This document shows, in pieces, positions 1-9,849 of a stretch of 64,000 bases of DNA. The notes beneath the pieces are model-generated. The model made no database searches and was not told the origin of the DNA. It saw only the letters and a program-made list of their open reading frames with translations. The number at the start of each line of letters is the position of its first letter. The first letter of the stretch is position 1. The stretch covers positions 434,001 to 498,000 of the forward strand of contig JAGTXO010000020.1 in NCBI GenBank assembly GCA_019448385.1. The letters are read 5' to 3'. The stretch is from Diacronema lutheri. Lineage: Eukaryota; Haptophyta; Pavlovophyceae; Pavlovales; Pavlovaceae. A program made the translations under genes and the position numbers.

Positions 1-1021
1 CCTCGGCGAGCGCCGCGTCGGCGGCCGCGCTGCGCTGCCCGGCCGCCTCGCGCGCGCCCCGCTCGCGTGCCGCGTCCTCGCGCGCGCGCGCCGCGTCGGC
101 CTCGGCGCGCTCGGCGCGCGCGCGCTCGCGCGCGGCGGTCTCGTCGGCCTGCTGCGCCGCCGCCTCCGCGCGCGCCGAGCGCGCCGCCGACAGCTCGTGC
201 GCGCGCAGCAGCGCAAGGTCGTGCAGGGGCAGCGCGGACGGCGGCGCGCGCCGGAGCGCGCCGAGCCGAGCGGCGATCGCGGGCGCGTCGGGCCCAGCCT
301 CGTCGAGCGGGCGGGCGGCGAGCAGCTCGGCTCGCGCGCGTGAGATCGTCTCGTCCGCGCGTGCTTCGAGCGACTGCTGCGCCGCGCCCAGCTTGGACAC
401 CTCCGCGGCGGTCGAGAGCTGCGCAGCTCGGAGCGCGCCGTGCGCCGTCTGCAGCTCGGCGTCCGCGAGCGCGCGCGCCGCCTCGGTGGCGGCGAGGCGC
501 TCGGCGAGGCCGCGCGCCTGCGCGGCGAGCACGCCGCGCTCCTCCGCGTGCGCGCGCGCGCGCTCGCGCAGCTCCGCCTGCAGCTGCGAGAGCGCGGCGC
601 GCATCGAGCGCGCGAGCGTCTCGAGTGAGCGGCGCGAAAGCGCGCCGCCGGCCGCGCCGCCGCCGCCGCCGCCGCCGCGCGGCGCGGCGGCGTGCGACGC
701 GGCGTCGGGCGCGTCGGAGGGCGAGTCGACGGTAGACATGGACTCCGACGAGCCGCCGGGTGACGAGCTCTCGTCGCTCAGGAGCACGGACGCGAGCGCG
801 CCGCTCGCGTCGCGCGGCCGCGCGCCGCCGCCGCCGCGGCGCCGCGCGCCGGGCTCGTCGTCGTCGTCGTCGAGCTCCGAGTCGGACGCGTGTGTGGACA
901 AGCCGAGCTCGGAGAGGCTGTCGCCGAGCAGCTCGTCCTCGTCCACGTCGAGCCCGAGCTTGTCCAGCAGCGCGCTCAGCCGTGAGCGGCTGGACCCACC
1001 CCTTGGCCCAACGGTCGCCAT
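1..1021 (-). CDS. Coiled-coil protein, 5' part only (runs off left edge)
   Basis: Seen: one open frame on the minus strand from an ATG at 1021 to the window edge, about 340 codons with no stop. Residues 1-35 are a leucine- and acid-rich segment (MATVGPRGGSSRSRL, then LLDKLGLDVDEDELLGD). A low-complexity stretch rich in Ser, Asp and Gly follows. From about residue 130 there is a long Ala/Arg/Glu/Leu heptad-like region typical of a coiled coil (for example ALSQLQAELRERARAH). The start is chosen because it is the first ATG and lies 53 bp from the divergent RNASEH2C start. Inference: a structural coiled-coil protein, possibly cytoskeletal or centrosomal. No family is recognised and the 3' end is missing. 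GC-rich antisense frames here are shadows. Confidence 0.7.
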   Translation of the reverse strand, partial: MATVGPRGGSSRSRLSALLDKLGLDVDEDELLGDSLSELGLSTHASDSELDDDDDEPGARRRGGGGARPRDASGALASVLLSDESSSPGGSSESMSTVDSPSDAPDAASHAAAPRGGGGGGGAAGGALSRRSLETLARSMRAALSQLQAELRERARAHAEERGVLAAQARGLAERLAATEAARALADAELQTAHGALRAAQLSTAAEVSKLGAAQQSLEARADETISRARAELLAARPLDEAGPDAPAIAARLGALRRAPPSALPLHDLALLRAHELSAARSARAEAAAQQADETAARERARAERAEADAARAREDAARERGAREAAGQRSAAADAALAE

Positions 1022-1074
1022 TCCCCCGGCCCTCCCCTCCCCCGAAAAAGCGCGCGAAGAAGGGCGCCGCAACG
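1022..1074. promoter_or_regulatory. Shared divergent promoter gap (53 bp)
   Basis: The two ATGs at 1021 (minus) and 1075 (plus) are only 53 bp apart, so both genes must start from a common short region. It is pyrimidine-rich on the plus strand. No TATA box or other named element is visible. Confidence 0.4.
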
Positions 1075-1503
1075 ATGGGAGCGGGAGCGGAAGGCGAGGC
1101 GGGCGCGCTGGAGGCGCTCGGCGCAGAGGTGCGCGTGCACCATTTGCCGTGCAGGGTGAAGCACACGGGGCCGGCGCGCGTGTCAACATACTTTCACCCC
1201 GCCGAGCGCGGCGACACCGAGTCGGAGTGCACATTCCGCGGCCGCAAGCTCGTCGGCGTGCGCTTGCCCTTGCCCGACGGCGCGCGCGGCTTCGTGCTGC
1301 GCCCGAGCGCAGAGCCGGCGGAGTCGCCGGCGGAGCGGCGATGGGACGCTGCGCCATTCAGCGCGCTCACCTGGTGGGGCGCCGACTTCCCCGCCGCGCC
1401 CGGCGCCCTGCACGCCGCGGCGGCATGGCTCGAGACCGCGGCGGCCGTGCACGACGACGTGGCGCCCGAGCAGCAGCACGCCGGGCTCTGCGCGCAGGCG
1501 TAG
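1075..1503 (+). CDS. RNASEH2C: Ribonuclease H2 subunit C
   Basis: Single-exon 142-residue protein. RNase H2 removes ribonucleotides from DNA; subunit C pairs with subunit B to hold the catalytic subunit A in the nucleus. Family landmarks occur in order: HHLPCRV (residues 22-28), GPARVSTYFHP (32-42), FRGRKLVGVRLPLPDG (54-69), then FSALTWWG (95-102) and the C-terminal A-x-W...AVH segment (117-126). These match the animal protein pattern LPC-V / GPA-V--FF-P / FRGR-L-G / F--T-WG / IH. Length is close to the family norm (about 140-165). The start at 1075 is the ATG just ahead of the conserved core. A longer upstream frame would overlap the divergent gene. Confidence 0.88.
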   Translation: MGAGAEGEAGALEALGAEVRVHHLPCRVKHTGPARVSTYFHPAERGDTESECTFRGRKLVGVRLPLPDGARGFVLRPSAEPAESPAERRWDAAPFSALTWWGADFPAAPGALHAAAAWLETAAAVHDDVAPEQQHAGLCAQA

Positions 1504-1779
1504 CGCGGGCGAGGTGGAGCGGCCCGCACTCGCGCGCACGGGCCGGCGGGCGCACCTCGCCGCAGCTCGCGCTCCGCGATGGCGGACGAATCCGCCGAGG
1601 CCCGCTGGCGGCCCGCCCCCGACTCGACGTCACCGGGCGCACTCTACTCGCGGAGTTGGAAACTCCCCGAGTCCCCGACGTGGGCGCTTGCCTATGCACG
1701 TGAGCCAGAATCGCCTCAGCGCCTGTCCGCGCCCAGCGGGGTGCCGTACCCGGCGTTCAAAAAATTCGGCAGTCAGAAC

Positions 1780-3026
1780 TCAGAAGGTCTCGGGCGGATG
1801 CTGAAGCGCTGTCGGCATGGCACTGCAGCGCTGGCCGGCCGCGCCGGCGCTGGCTGCGCCCGCGAGCGCCTCAAGCGTCCACGCGCGCACGGCGGCCTCC
1901 TCGTCGGCGCCGAGCGCAACGCCGGCAGCCGCGCCGGCCGCGTGCGCCTCGTCCACGCGCCGGTCGAGGCCGGCGCGCACAAAGCGCGCCTCGACCGCGA
2001 CGACGATCGATTTAAACTCGGCGCGGCTGAGCTCGCCGCCTTGGAACGCGCGCGACAATGCCGCCTTTGCAAGGCGCACGGCCTCGTGTCGCCGATGCCG
2101 CGCGCGACGCGCGGCGGCGTCCGTCGCGCCGTCGTCCGTCGACGCCGCGTGCCCGCGCTCGACGCGCCCCGACGCCGCGCCATTCGCCGCGCGCGCGGCG
2201 AGCGGTGCGGCGTCGGGGCGCGCGCGCTCGACGCTCGGCTCGCGCTCGCGCTTGGCGGTCTGGAAGGCTGCGACGCGCGCCTGCCTGCGCGCGTACTCGC
2301 AAACCATGGAAGGCGCGGCAGCGGGCGCGCCCGCCGCTCGTTTCCGTTCGGCCGGCTGCGGCGGAGACGGCGGCTGCTGCTGTGGCAGCTGCTGCGGCGG
2401 CTGCGGCTGCGGCTGCGGCTGCGGCGGCGGCGGCTGCGGCGGCTGCGGCGCCGGCTGGGGCTGCGGCTGCTGCTGCTGCGGCGGCGGCGGCGCGCGCGCG
2501 CGAGCGGCGTCGACGAGCGCCGCGCACACCCGAGCCGCGAGCTCGCGCTCAACCATGCCTGCATAGGCGTCCGTACCGACGGCAGCCATCGTAGCCGTTA
2601 CTTTTTGAAACGGCTTTGGGGAGTGCGCGCGCGCACATGCGGCGAGGGTCTCGGCAAGCCCGGGCGACGTGGCGAGCATGGAGGGGCAGACGTGCGGCGC
2701 GAGGCGCTCGAGCGCGCGCAGCGCGGCGACGCGCACCGTCGCCTCGGCGCTCGCCGCCGCCGCGACGTGCGCGGCGGCGGCGGGCGCGAGCGGCGGCGGC
2801 GCGCGCTGCGCGCGCGCGTCGTCGGCGTCGCCGGCCGGCGGCGCGGCCGGCGCCCAGGCGGCGCGAAGCATCGTTGCGGTCGACGCGGACAGGCAGCGCT
2901 CGAGCGCGCGCAGCACGCCGCGGCGCAGCAGCGCGGCGCGCAGCTCCGGGCCGCGCTCGAGCGCGCGCGCCAACTTGAGCAGCGCGCCGCGCCTGTGCGC
3001 GACGGTGCGCTCGGCGCACGCCGCGC

Positions 3027-3058
<32 letters not shown>

Positions 3059-6000
3059 ACGGCGGCGGCGGCCGGCGGCTGAGGCAGCGTGGGCGGCGCG
3101 GTGGCGGGCGGTGGCGCGTTCTCGCCCAGTTCAAGCGCCGCTCGCGCGTCCGCCGCCGCGCCCGAGTGCACGGCGTACACGAGCGACATCGCCTCGGCGG
3201 CGAGCGCGGGGTCGGCGGCGCGCGGCGGCGCAAACGTGGCCCCGCGAGCGGTGGCGGTGACGGCGGCGGCGTTGGCGCACGGCGCGGTCGAAGCAGGCGC
3301 GCCGTGCGTAACGTTTGCCGCGTGCGCGGCGAGCGCTGCGGCCGCGAGCGAGCGCGCGCGCGCGACGGCGGCCGCGGCGGCGGCCGCGAGGCCCGGCGGC
3401 GTCATGCGCGCCGCGGAGGGCGGACGCCACGGTGGCGTGCCGCCTACCGCGCCCACCGCGCGCGGCGGCCCGTGGCCAGCGCACGGCGCGGGCGAGAGGC
3501 CCAGCGCCTCGAGCGGCGACGGCGCGTGCCGGCTGCGCTTGGCCGCGTGGCCAAGAGCGGCGAGCGGCAGAGCGAGCATGCCGTCCGATCGAGCGCGCGC
3601 ATCGCCGGCGCTCGCCGCCGCCGCGCCGAGCGGCCGCGCTGCGCCAGCGAAGCCGGGCGCGTCGGCGGCGGCGCGCTCGCGGCCGCGCCCGCAGCCGTTC
3701 GCCCGCTGAGCCGCGCGCGCCGCCTTTGCGCGCGCGCGCCGCTCGAAGGGCGCAAAGACGCCATTGCTGTTATCAAACCCGCCGCCGCCGCCGCGCCAGT
3801 CCTCACTGACGCCGTACGTGCATGCAGGCAGCGAGGCGCCTTGCGGCGCGAGCAGCGCGCCGCCGCCCAAAGGCGGGCGCGCGTGCGCGGCGCCGCGCGC
3901 CGGCAAGGCGCCGCCGCCCGCGCTCGCCGCCGTTGGCGGCGCCGGCCCGCACGACGCGGCACGCAGCCGCGCGATGGTCGGCCGTTTAAAAGAAGCGCGC
4001 GGCGCGCTCGCGCCCGCCGCTCCACAGCCTGCGGCGAGCTGCGCGGATGGCGCGAAGGGGCCGCCGTCGCCATCGCCCGAGGGCGCGCGCGCGGAAAGCG
4101 CGCGCGATGGCCACGGCATGTGGGATGGGTCGTAGGATGGGTTGCAGCACGGGTCGTAGGACGGGTCGTAGGACGTGGGACGCACGGCGCCGAATCCGGC
4201 GGCCGACCGACTGAAGGGCGCGACGGCGCTCAGCCGGGGTGCGCGCTCGGCGCCGCCGACGGCGGCCACGGGCGGAGCAGCGTCAGTTGCGCCGCCGTGC
4301 GGCGGCCACGCGTCCGTCGACGTGGCGTGCGCGAGCGCGTCGCGCGAGCGCGCGACGAGCGCGGCGAGTAGGTCCCGCCACAGGTCAAGCACGGACGGCT
4401 CGGGATCGCCGCCATACAGCGAACACCGCTCGACGGCGGGCAGTTTCAGCGCCGGCGTTGGCCGTTGAACGGCCGGCAAAGTCGCAGCGCCGTTCGCCGC
4501 CGCGCTGGGCGCCGCGCGCGCTGGAGCCATGTCGGCGCGCGCGTGCGCCCAGTGCGGCGGCTGGGCGGCCAGCCGCTGCGCCGGCGGCTGGCGGTGCACA
4601 GCCGCAAGCGCATCCCGCGCCTCCGCCCGCGCCGGCGCGGCCGGCGCGGCCGGCGCGGCCAAGCTCTGCTGGGCCAGCGCCGGGCCGACACGGCGCCACG
4701 AGATGACGGGGAGAGGGGGGCTGGGAGAGCTGGCGCGAGGGTCCGCGGGGGGCGCTGGCGCGCGCGCAGCTGCGCCTCGCTCGGGCGACGCGCCGACATC
4801 CTTGCGCGTGAAGCTCGGACGGCCGCCATCGTTGCCTCTTCCATCCTGGCGCTCGCAGCCTGCACCGCCGCCATCGTTGCCACTTCCACTCAGGGACAGG
4901 GCGCGGTGCCCGCTGTCCGCGTCCGAAGTGGCGCCGGCCGTGCCGGGCGCAGCAGCACGCGCCGGCACGCGCGCCGCGCGCTCGGCGCCGGCCGCAACGG
5001 CGCAGAGCAGTCGTAGCTGGCGCTCGTCGGCGTCGTCCACGTCGTCCACTTCGGCGCCGTCGTCGTCGCCGTCGCTCGCGCTGCCCCCGCTGCCCTCGTT
5101 GCCCTCGTTGCCCGCCGCGCGCTCGAGCGCGGCAGCGACGGCGTCGCGCGCGCGCGCGCGCTCGGTGGCGATGCGCAGCGCGCGCAACGCGCTCGCCACC
5201 CCAACCTCGCGCAACGCGCTCGCCACCTCCGCCTCCACGCGCGCGCCCGCGCGTTCGCCGCCCGCGCCCATTTCCGCCGCCGCGACGAGCGCGACGAGTG
5301 CGTCCGTTCGGCCGTCGCCGCCGGCGCCGGCGTGCCCGCCACCAGCCTCGCCCTCCATCGCGGTCTGCGCGGCGTCGCGCTCGGCGCGCTCGCTCGGCTT
5401 CGGCGCGACACGCGCGAGTGCGGATGCGCCGGCGGCGAGCATCGGCACCGAGTAGTCGTAGACGAGGTGGCTGCGCGCGTCGCGCTGCGCGAGGAGCTGC
5501 ACGCACGCGGCCGCGCCCTCGCCCGCGCGCAGCCCCTGCCTGGCCCAAAACGCGAGCGCCTGCGGGCCGTCGTCCGACTGCGTGAGCAGCGCGGGAAGCG
5601 CGCGCCGCGCCCGCGCCTCGCGCGCGAGGTGCGCCTTGAGCGCGTTGATAAGGCGGGTGCCGTGGCCTCGCCCACACGCGCCAATGCGCTGCGCCACCGC
5701 CGTCGCGAGGATATCCATGAGCAGCACGGGTGGCACGCGCTGCACGCCCGCGCGCGCGCGCGCGCCGCCGCCGCCGTCAGCCGCCGCCGCCGCCGTCGCC
5801 GCCGCCGCCGCCGCCGCAAGCTCGCCGTCGAGCAGGAAGAGGCGGAAGGTGGCGCCGCCGAGCACGCATTCGGGCGCATCGGCGTCCCCCGCGAGCACGA
5901 CCGCGCTCGCCGCGCTCCGGTCGCGGAAGATGAGGTGGTGCAGGTGGCCGCGCGAGCGCATGAACGGGAGCAGCTCGTCAGCGATCCGCTTGTACGCGAC

Positions 6001-6114
6001 GAGGCGGTCGTGCGCGGCGCTGCCCGGCGGGTTGCGCGTGCCATGTAGCACGATCGAGGCCACACCGTCGTGCGCGCGCGCTGGCAGCGCGCTGAAGGGC
6101 GGGACCGAGGCCAT
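1780..6114 (-). CDS. Large protein with N-terminal GNAT-like acetyltransferase domain
   Basis: Unbroken frame of 1,444 codons, start ATG at 6114, stop at 1780-1782. Residues about 40-225 look like a GNAT N-acetyltransferase: beta strands (AVVLAG; TFRLFLLDG), then a motif A acetyl-CoA loop QRIGACGRGHGTRL (142-155), and a closing segment with DDGPQALAFWARQG (181-194). The middle is low-complexity. A C-terminal helical part contains repeats of the form ALERCL and ALRALERLAPHV, suggestive of an ARM- or TFIIS-N-like bundle. A Gln/Pro-rich linker follows, then an ending of the type LSRAFQGGELSRAEFKSIVV, resembling the short helical module near the end of SRI/PHRF1-type proteins. Inference: a chromatin or transcription-linked acetyltransferase. 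The domain pairing is unfamiliar to me. Introns are not needed to read it. Confidence 0.6.
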
Positions 6115-6333
6115 TCCACCCTAGTCCGCGCGCCCTTCGAGCGCGGCGGCCATCGCTGATCCTCCGTCCGCCTTTTAGTTCTCACTAGTCTTCTCCCGGC
6201 CGAGTGAGTGTCCGTAGTGTCAAGGCCCTGTCTGAATCCCGTCAGACAACCCCAATTCAAACCGGCGGCTCAGTGGGTCGCCGACTCGTCGTCGAGCCAC
6301 CGCGCGGCGCGCGCGCACCGGCGCCGCGCGCCT

Positions 6334-6684
6334 TCAAAATGAAAAACGGCGCCAGTCCACGTCGCACGCGGCGGTGAGCGCGTCCGGCGTCACGGGCGCG
6401 TCGAGCTGCTCGTGCACGCCGCGCGCGTGCGGCTCGTCGTCGCGTACGGCGCGCACGGCGTGGCGCAGCGCCGAGAGCACGCACGCCGAGCCCAAGATCG
6501 CCGGCTCGCCGACGGCCTTCGACCCGAACACGCCGCGCGCGTTGGGCGCGCGCTCGAGGAAGGAGACGTTGAGCTCGACGGGCATGTCCGTCGCCCCCGG
6601 CGGCTTGTACTCCCAGCTGCCCGCCGTCGCGAGCGCGCCACCCGCGTCGCCGTCCCACTCGAGCCGCTCGGTCATGCTATATAC
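6334..6684 (-). pseudogene. XDH: Xanthine dehydrogenase, C-terminal fragment
   Basis: Minus-strand frame ending at a stop at 6334-6336. It shows the end of the molybdopterin domain of XDH/aldehyde oxidase: MTERLEWD, GSWEYKPPGATDMPVELNVS, then APNARGVFGSKAVGEP, and a C-terminal P-x-TPDALTAAC segment. XDH oxidises hypoxanthine and xanthine in purine breakdown. The homology stops abruptly near 6680, just before the residues that should precede MTERL, at TATATAC (6678-6684). The N-terminal iron-sulfur part lies at 33.65-34.19 kb on the same strand. The FAD domain and most of the molybdenum domain (roughly 1,000 residues) were not found between them, so this is a broken host gene rather than one with a giant intron. 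Confidence 0.8.
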
Positions 6685-6723
6685 GGCGCGGTCCGGGCTG
6701 GTCCGGCCAGTGTAAGGCTGAGA

Positions 6724-6741
6724 GTACGACCCGGGTCGTAC
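6724..6741. repeat. 18-bp perfect palindrome near left end of the block
   Basis: GTACGACCCGGGTCGTAC is its own reverse complement. Its half GGGTCGTA recurs at the right end of the block (33643-33650). It may be a terminal or subterminal transposase-binding site. The following 350 bp (to about 7090) show no convincing gene. Confidence 0.5.
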
Positions 6742-7089
6742 AATCAAGGGTTAAAAGCCAGCCAATGAGCGCTCGAGGGGTCGGAGCGAGGCTTAGGACG
6801 AGTCTAGGACCGAGACCCCCCTCCTGACCGGCCGATTTTGAGTAGAATTTGGGGTCGAGCGGGCGTTGGCGGACGGAGGGCCCGAGCCGGGCCGACGGAG
6901 GGTCCGACCCCGGAATGCGGGCGACCGGAAGGGCTCGAGTGATTGACGCCCAGTGGAATAGAATGGCGGATTCCGGGGGGGATCGCAACTGGCATCGCGC
7001 AAGCTGAGGCCCTCTGACTGGCCGGACCGCGCCGAGTGCGCGTGCACCCCGTGGAGGGCGCGGCCAGTCGGACACTCTTCGCGACTGAG

Positions 7090-7843
7090 CTAGCCGCGGC
7101 ATACCGTGCGCTGCGCCGGCGCGCTACTTGCCGTTGGCCGAGCTGCGGGTGTTGCGCACGGCCGTGTTGCGCAGCCAGCGCCTCGATGCGCCGGTGGCCG
7201 GAACCTTGGCGCGCTTTGACTAAGCGACCTCGGCCTGCACAGACTCGAACGCGTGCGTGAACTCGAGGCGTTGCAGGTGGCGAGCACGTGAGTTCGCGTA
7301 GGAGGTCTTGTACTCGGTGGCCTGACTGTCGACCGACAAGAGCTTGGGCGAGTTCGGCGGCACGTTGGCTCACTTGGGCTCGGTGCGCGGCTCTGCCGGC
7401 GCGGGCGCGGGCGCGGGCGCGACGCTTCGGACTCGCTGCCCGGCTCTGCCTGTGCGGGCGCGATGCACTCGGACTCGATGCCCGGCTCTGCCTTCGTGGG
7501 CGCGGTCGCGGGCACGGGCGCGCCCTCGACCCCGTCGCGGTTGAAGACGTCGATCTCGACGCACACGCCGTGGTCCTTGTAGTCGGTGGCCTCGCTGTCG
7601 TTCGCGTACACCTCGGGCGAACTCGCAACGAGCGACGACATCTCGGCGTGGAGCCAGCACATCTCATGCTGCACCGCGTGATCAGGTTCTTGAGCGCTCC
7701 GTTGAAAGAGTCACTCTCACGGAGGCGCTCGCTGCATTACACCAGATAGCCATCGAGCTTGTGAGCGTGCTCGTGCGCCCGTGCGAGGTCCTTGAAGAGC
7801 GCGTCGGCGCGCGCGCACATGCCGTCGCATGATTTGGCCGGTG
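7090..7843 (-). other. Decayed coding stretch, minus strand, unknown
   Basis: Parts of several minus-strand frames read like protein, with balanced acidic and hydrophobic residues (for example VYANDSEATDYKDHG near 7.6 kb and a similar TEYKTSYANSR segment near 7.3 kb, apparently a duplicated motif; also VDHDTLNAEHQALEAQHD near 7.88 kb). No single frame carries them all, so this looks like the worn continuation of the ORF just upstream on the minus strand. No family is recognised. Confidence 0.3.
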
Positions 7844-8362
7844 TCATGCTGTGCTTCCAAGGCCTGGTGCTCGGCGTTGAGCGTGTCGTGATCCACGCGA
7901 ACGAGCTGCAACCAGCTGCAGCAGCCGCGCGACGCCGCTGTCGCCGACGATGCGCCGGAGCATGTGGCCCATGAAGTGCGCGCGGCACGTGGCGAGCGCG
8001 ACATTCTTGCGCAGCAGCGCGAGGATCCGGGCGCCGCGGACGAGCCGGCCCATGCACTTGAGCGCGTAGATTCGGCCGCACATGCACGCGCCGACGACCG
8101 AGTCGGCGGGCCCGCCGTCGAGCCAAAAGTTGGCCTCGGCCGCATCGCGGCGGCGGGCGACGCGCTGAAGGATGCGCACGCGGTAGTGCCGGGCGACGAG
8201 CAGCTCGTCGCCGAAGATCTCGTCGGGCAGCAGCTCGGAGACGTTCTGGGGGTGCATGTTGTGCGAGCGTGCAAGCGACGAGATCTCGTCGGGCGTGCCG
8301 TCCGTTCGTTCAGAGCAGAGCGCGTCGGACCGGCAGACAGACGATGCAGCGCGCGAAGGCAC
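7844..8362 (-). CDS. Unknown protein of the mobile block (172 aa)
   Basis: Open frame from ATG at 8362. Composition differs from the arginine-rich shadow frames around it: it has Asp, Glu, Phe, Met and Cys in globular-looking segments such as NVSELLPDEIFGDELLVARH, ANFWLDGGPADSVVGACMCG and RAHFMGHMLRRIVGDSGVAR. The frame appears to continue, with shifts, into the stretch below 7.84 kb. No motif of a transposase, recombinase or nuclease could be identified. It lies between the left end of the block and the TGTAGGG-bearing repeats. A short plus-strand frame at 8344-8547 overlaps its 5' end and is less convincing. Confidence 0.4.
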   Translation of the reverse strand: MPSRAASSVCRSDALCSERTDGTPDEISSLARSHNMHPQNVSELLPDEIFGDELLVARHYRVRILQRVARRRDAAEANFWLDGGPADSVVGACMCGRIYALKCMGRLVRGARILALLRKNVALATCRAHFMGHMLRRIVGDSGVARLLQLVAARSRGSRHAQRRAPGLGSTA

Positions 8363-8672
8363 CTGCAGCGCGCGGCGTGGCCTCGCGTGCCGTCTCGAAG
8401 CCGCCTGCGCGCACTGCGGAGGCGGCGAGCGCGACGAGGGCGGGCGCGGACGAGGTGCTGAGCGGCGTCACGTACGCGCCCTCGCCCGCCGAGCTCGACG
8501 CCGCGGCGCTGACGATGCGCGCGGCATACCACACCGACCGCCTCTGAGACGATGCGCGGCGCCTGCGGAGGACTGGTCCGTTGGCGCGCAAACCGTGGGC
8601 GAAAGGGCGCGAAGCCAACGGCCGTCCGCGCACGTTCAAACGCGCGCATACGGGTGGCATCCTCCCACCTTC

Positions 8673-8925
8673 GGCGCCGCCGCTTTCTAAAAGGGTGTAG
8701 GGTGTACCCTCCCCACATTTGGGCCCGACGTCATTCCTTCTTCGAAGCCGTGACGTTACTCACATACGAGTACCTTTACTTAGTGTAGGATGTATCTATT
8801 CCCTAGGTATTTGCATAGTGTAGGGTGTAGGATAAGTACGCTTATGAAAGTCCCATAGGAGGGAGAAGGAATGACGCTGTGACGAAAGAAGGAATGACGT
8901 CGGGCCCAAATGTGGGGAGGGCTTG
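8673..8925 (-). repeat. TGTAGGG-repeat family, copy A (uninterrupted)
   Basis: A 253-bp copy of a repeat seen four times between 8.6 and 14.7 kb. It carries the shared blocks CTTTCTAAAAGGGTGTAGGG, GGGCCCGACGTCATTCCTTC and CTATGCAAATACC (the last on the reverse strand). It holds the sequence GGAATAGATACATCC (reverse strand) without interruption, which is the site split by the LINE at 9659-14412. Confidence 0.7.
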
Positions 8926-9129
8926 CGCTGGTGCGGGCGGCGGCGCACTCGGCGGTATGTCCGGCGGCAGGGCTGGCGGCGGCTCTGCTGGCGCGGGCGC
9001 GGCTAGCTGTGGTGCGCGCCGCGGCTGCGGAGGGTGCGGCGGCGCGCGCGGCCGGGGGGCGCCGGCGGTGCGCGGCGGCTAGGCGCGGGCGGGCCTCTGG
9101 GCCCGCACCGCCTCGCTGCCCGCTCGCTG

Positions 9130-9222
9130 GTGACCGGGATGCGCGGGGATCGACGACATTGGTGGCTACTCGATTCCCCCGCAGCTGGTGCTGACCCCGC
9201 TGTCCTGACGTAAGCGCCGTTA
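9130..9222 (-). repeat. Repeat segment B1, inverted copy of 14435-14527
   Basis: About 93 bp that match, in reverse complement, the segment beginning TAACGGCGCTTACGTCAGGA and ending near CGCGCATCCCGGTCAC at 14.44-14.53 kb, with only one or two differences. It abuts the large inverted repeat that starts at 9223. Confidence 0.7.
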
Positions 9223-9527
9223 GTTTTGCATCCTACACCCTACACCCTACACCCTTTTAGAAAGCGGCGGCGCCTCAGAGCATGGCGGCTCACAGCATGG
9301 CGCCTCGACAGCATGGCGTCGTCCAGCGTCACGCCACGTCGTGGTCCTGCCGCTCCTCCGTGGCGCAGCCGAACGACGTCGCGGCGTCACGGCCCGGGCG
9401 CAGTCGCCATCCTGGACGCCACGCTGGACGACGCCATGCTGTCGAGGCGCCATGCTGTGAGCCGCCATGCTCTGAGGCGCCGCCGCTTTCTAAAAGGGTG
9501 TAGGGTGTAGGGTGTAGGATGCAAAAC
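9223..9527. repeat. Perfect 107-bp inverted repeat with 91-bp loop
   Basis: The arm at 9223-9329 is identical, base for base, to the reverse complement of 9421-9527. The arm begins GTTTTGCATCCTACACCC, includes three tandem CCCTACA units (TGTAGGG on the other strand) and GAAAGCGGCGGCGCCTCAG. The 91-bp loop (9330-9420) is unrelated to the arms. Perfect identity implies recent origin or active homogenisation. It could be a foldback element or a transposon-end pair. Confidence 0.85.
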
Positions 9528-9658
9528 AAGCCCTCCCCAAATTTGGGCCCGACGTCATTCCTTCTTTCGTCAAAGCGTCATTCCTTCTACCCCTATGGGA
9601 CTTTCATAACCGTACTTATCCTACACCCTACACTATGCAAATACCTAGAGAATAGATA
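9528..9658 (+). repeat. TGTAGGG-repeat family, copy C (left half, split by LINE)
   Basis: Continues outward from the 107-bp arm with GGGCCCGACGTCATTCCTTC, a second CGTCATTCCTTCT, and CTATGCAAATACCTAGAG, then stops at AATAGATA (9651-9658). In copy A the next bases are CATCCTACACTAAG. Here those bases resume only at 14413. Confidence 0.7.
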
Positions 9659-9849
9659 GCAACGACGCTTACAGGCGGGTCAGCAGGAGGGGCGCGCACG
9701 GGGCCGAGGCTGGACAAACGGAGCGAGCGAAAGGGCGCACGCAACATCAGGCCGAAATCAGGGCGTCGACCCTGTGCACGCCGGCAGCGGGAACGGCCGG
9801 GACGGCAAGGACGTGGCAGGACGCGTCATGGGCGGACACCCACACACGC

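Noticed and set aside
67-735. Arginine/alanine-rich plus-strand frames at the left edge
   Set aside because: They are antisense to the coiled-coil gene. Long stop-free frames are expected on both strands at this GC content.
1579-4371. 930-codon plus-strand frame
   Set aside because: Shadow of the minus-strand 1,444-codon gene: arginine-rich, with no domain-like segments.
8344-8547. Short plus-strand frame (MQRAKAPAARG...AYHTDRL)
   Set aside because: Overlaps the start of the more protein-like minus-strand frame. Neither is supported by a known family, and this one is shorter.
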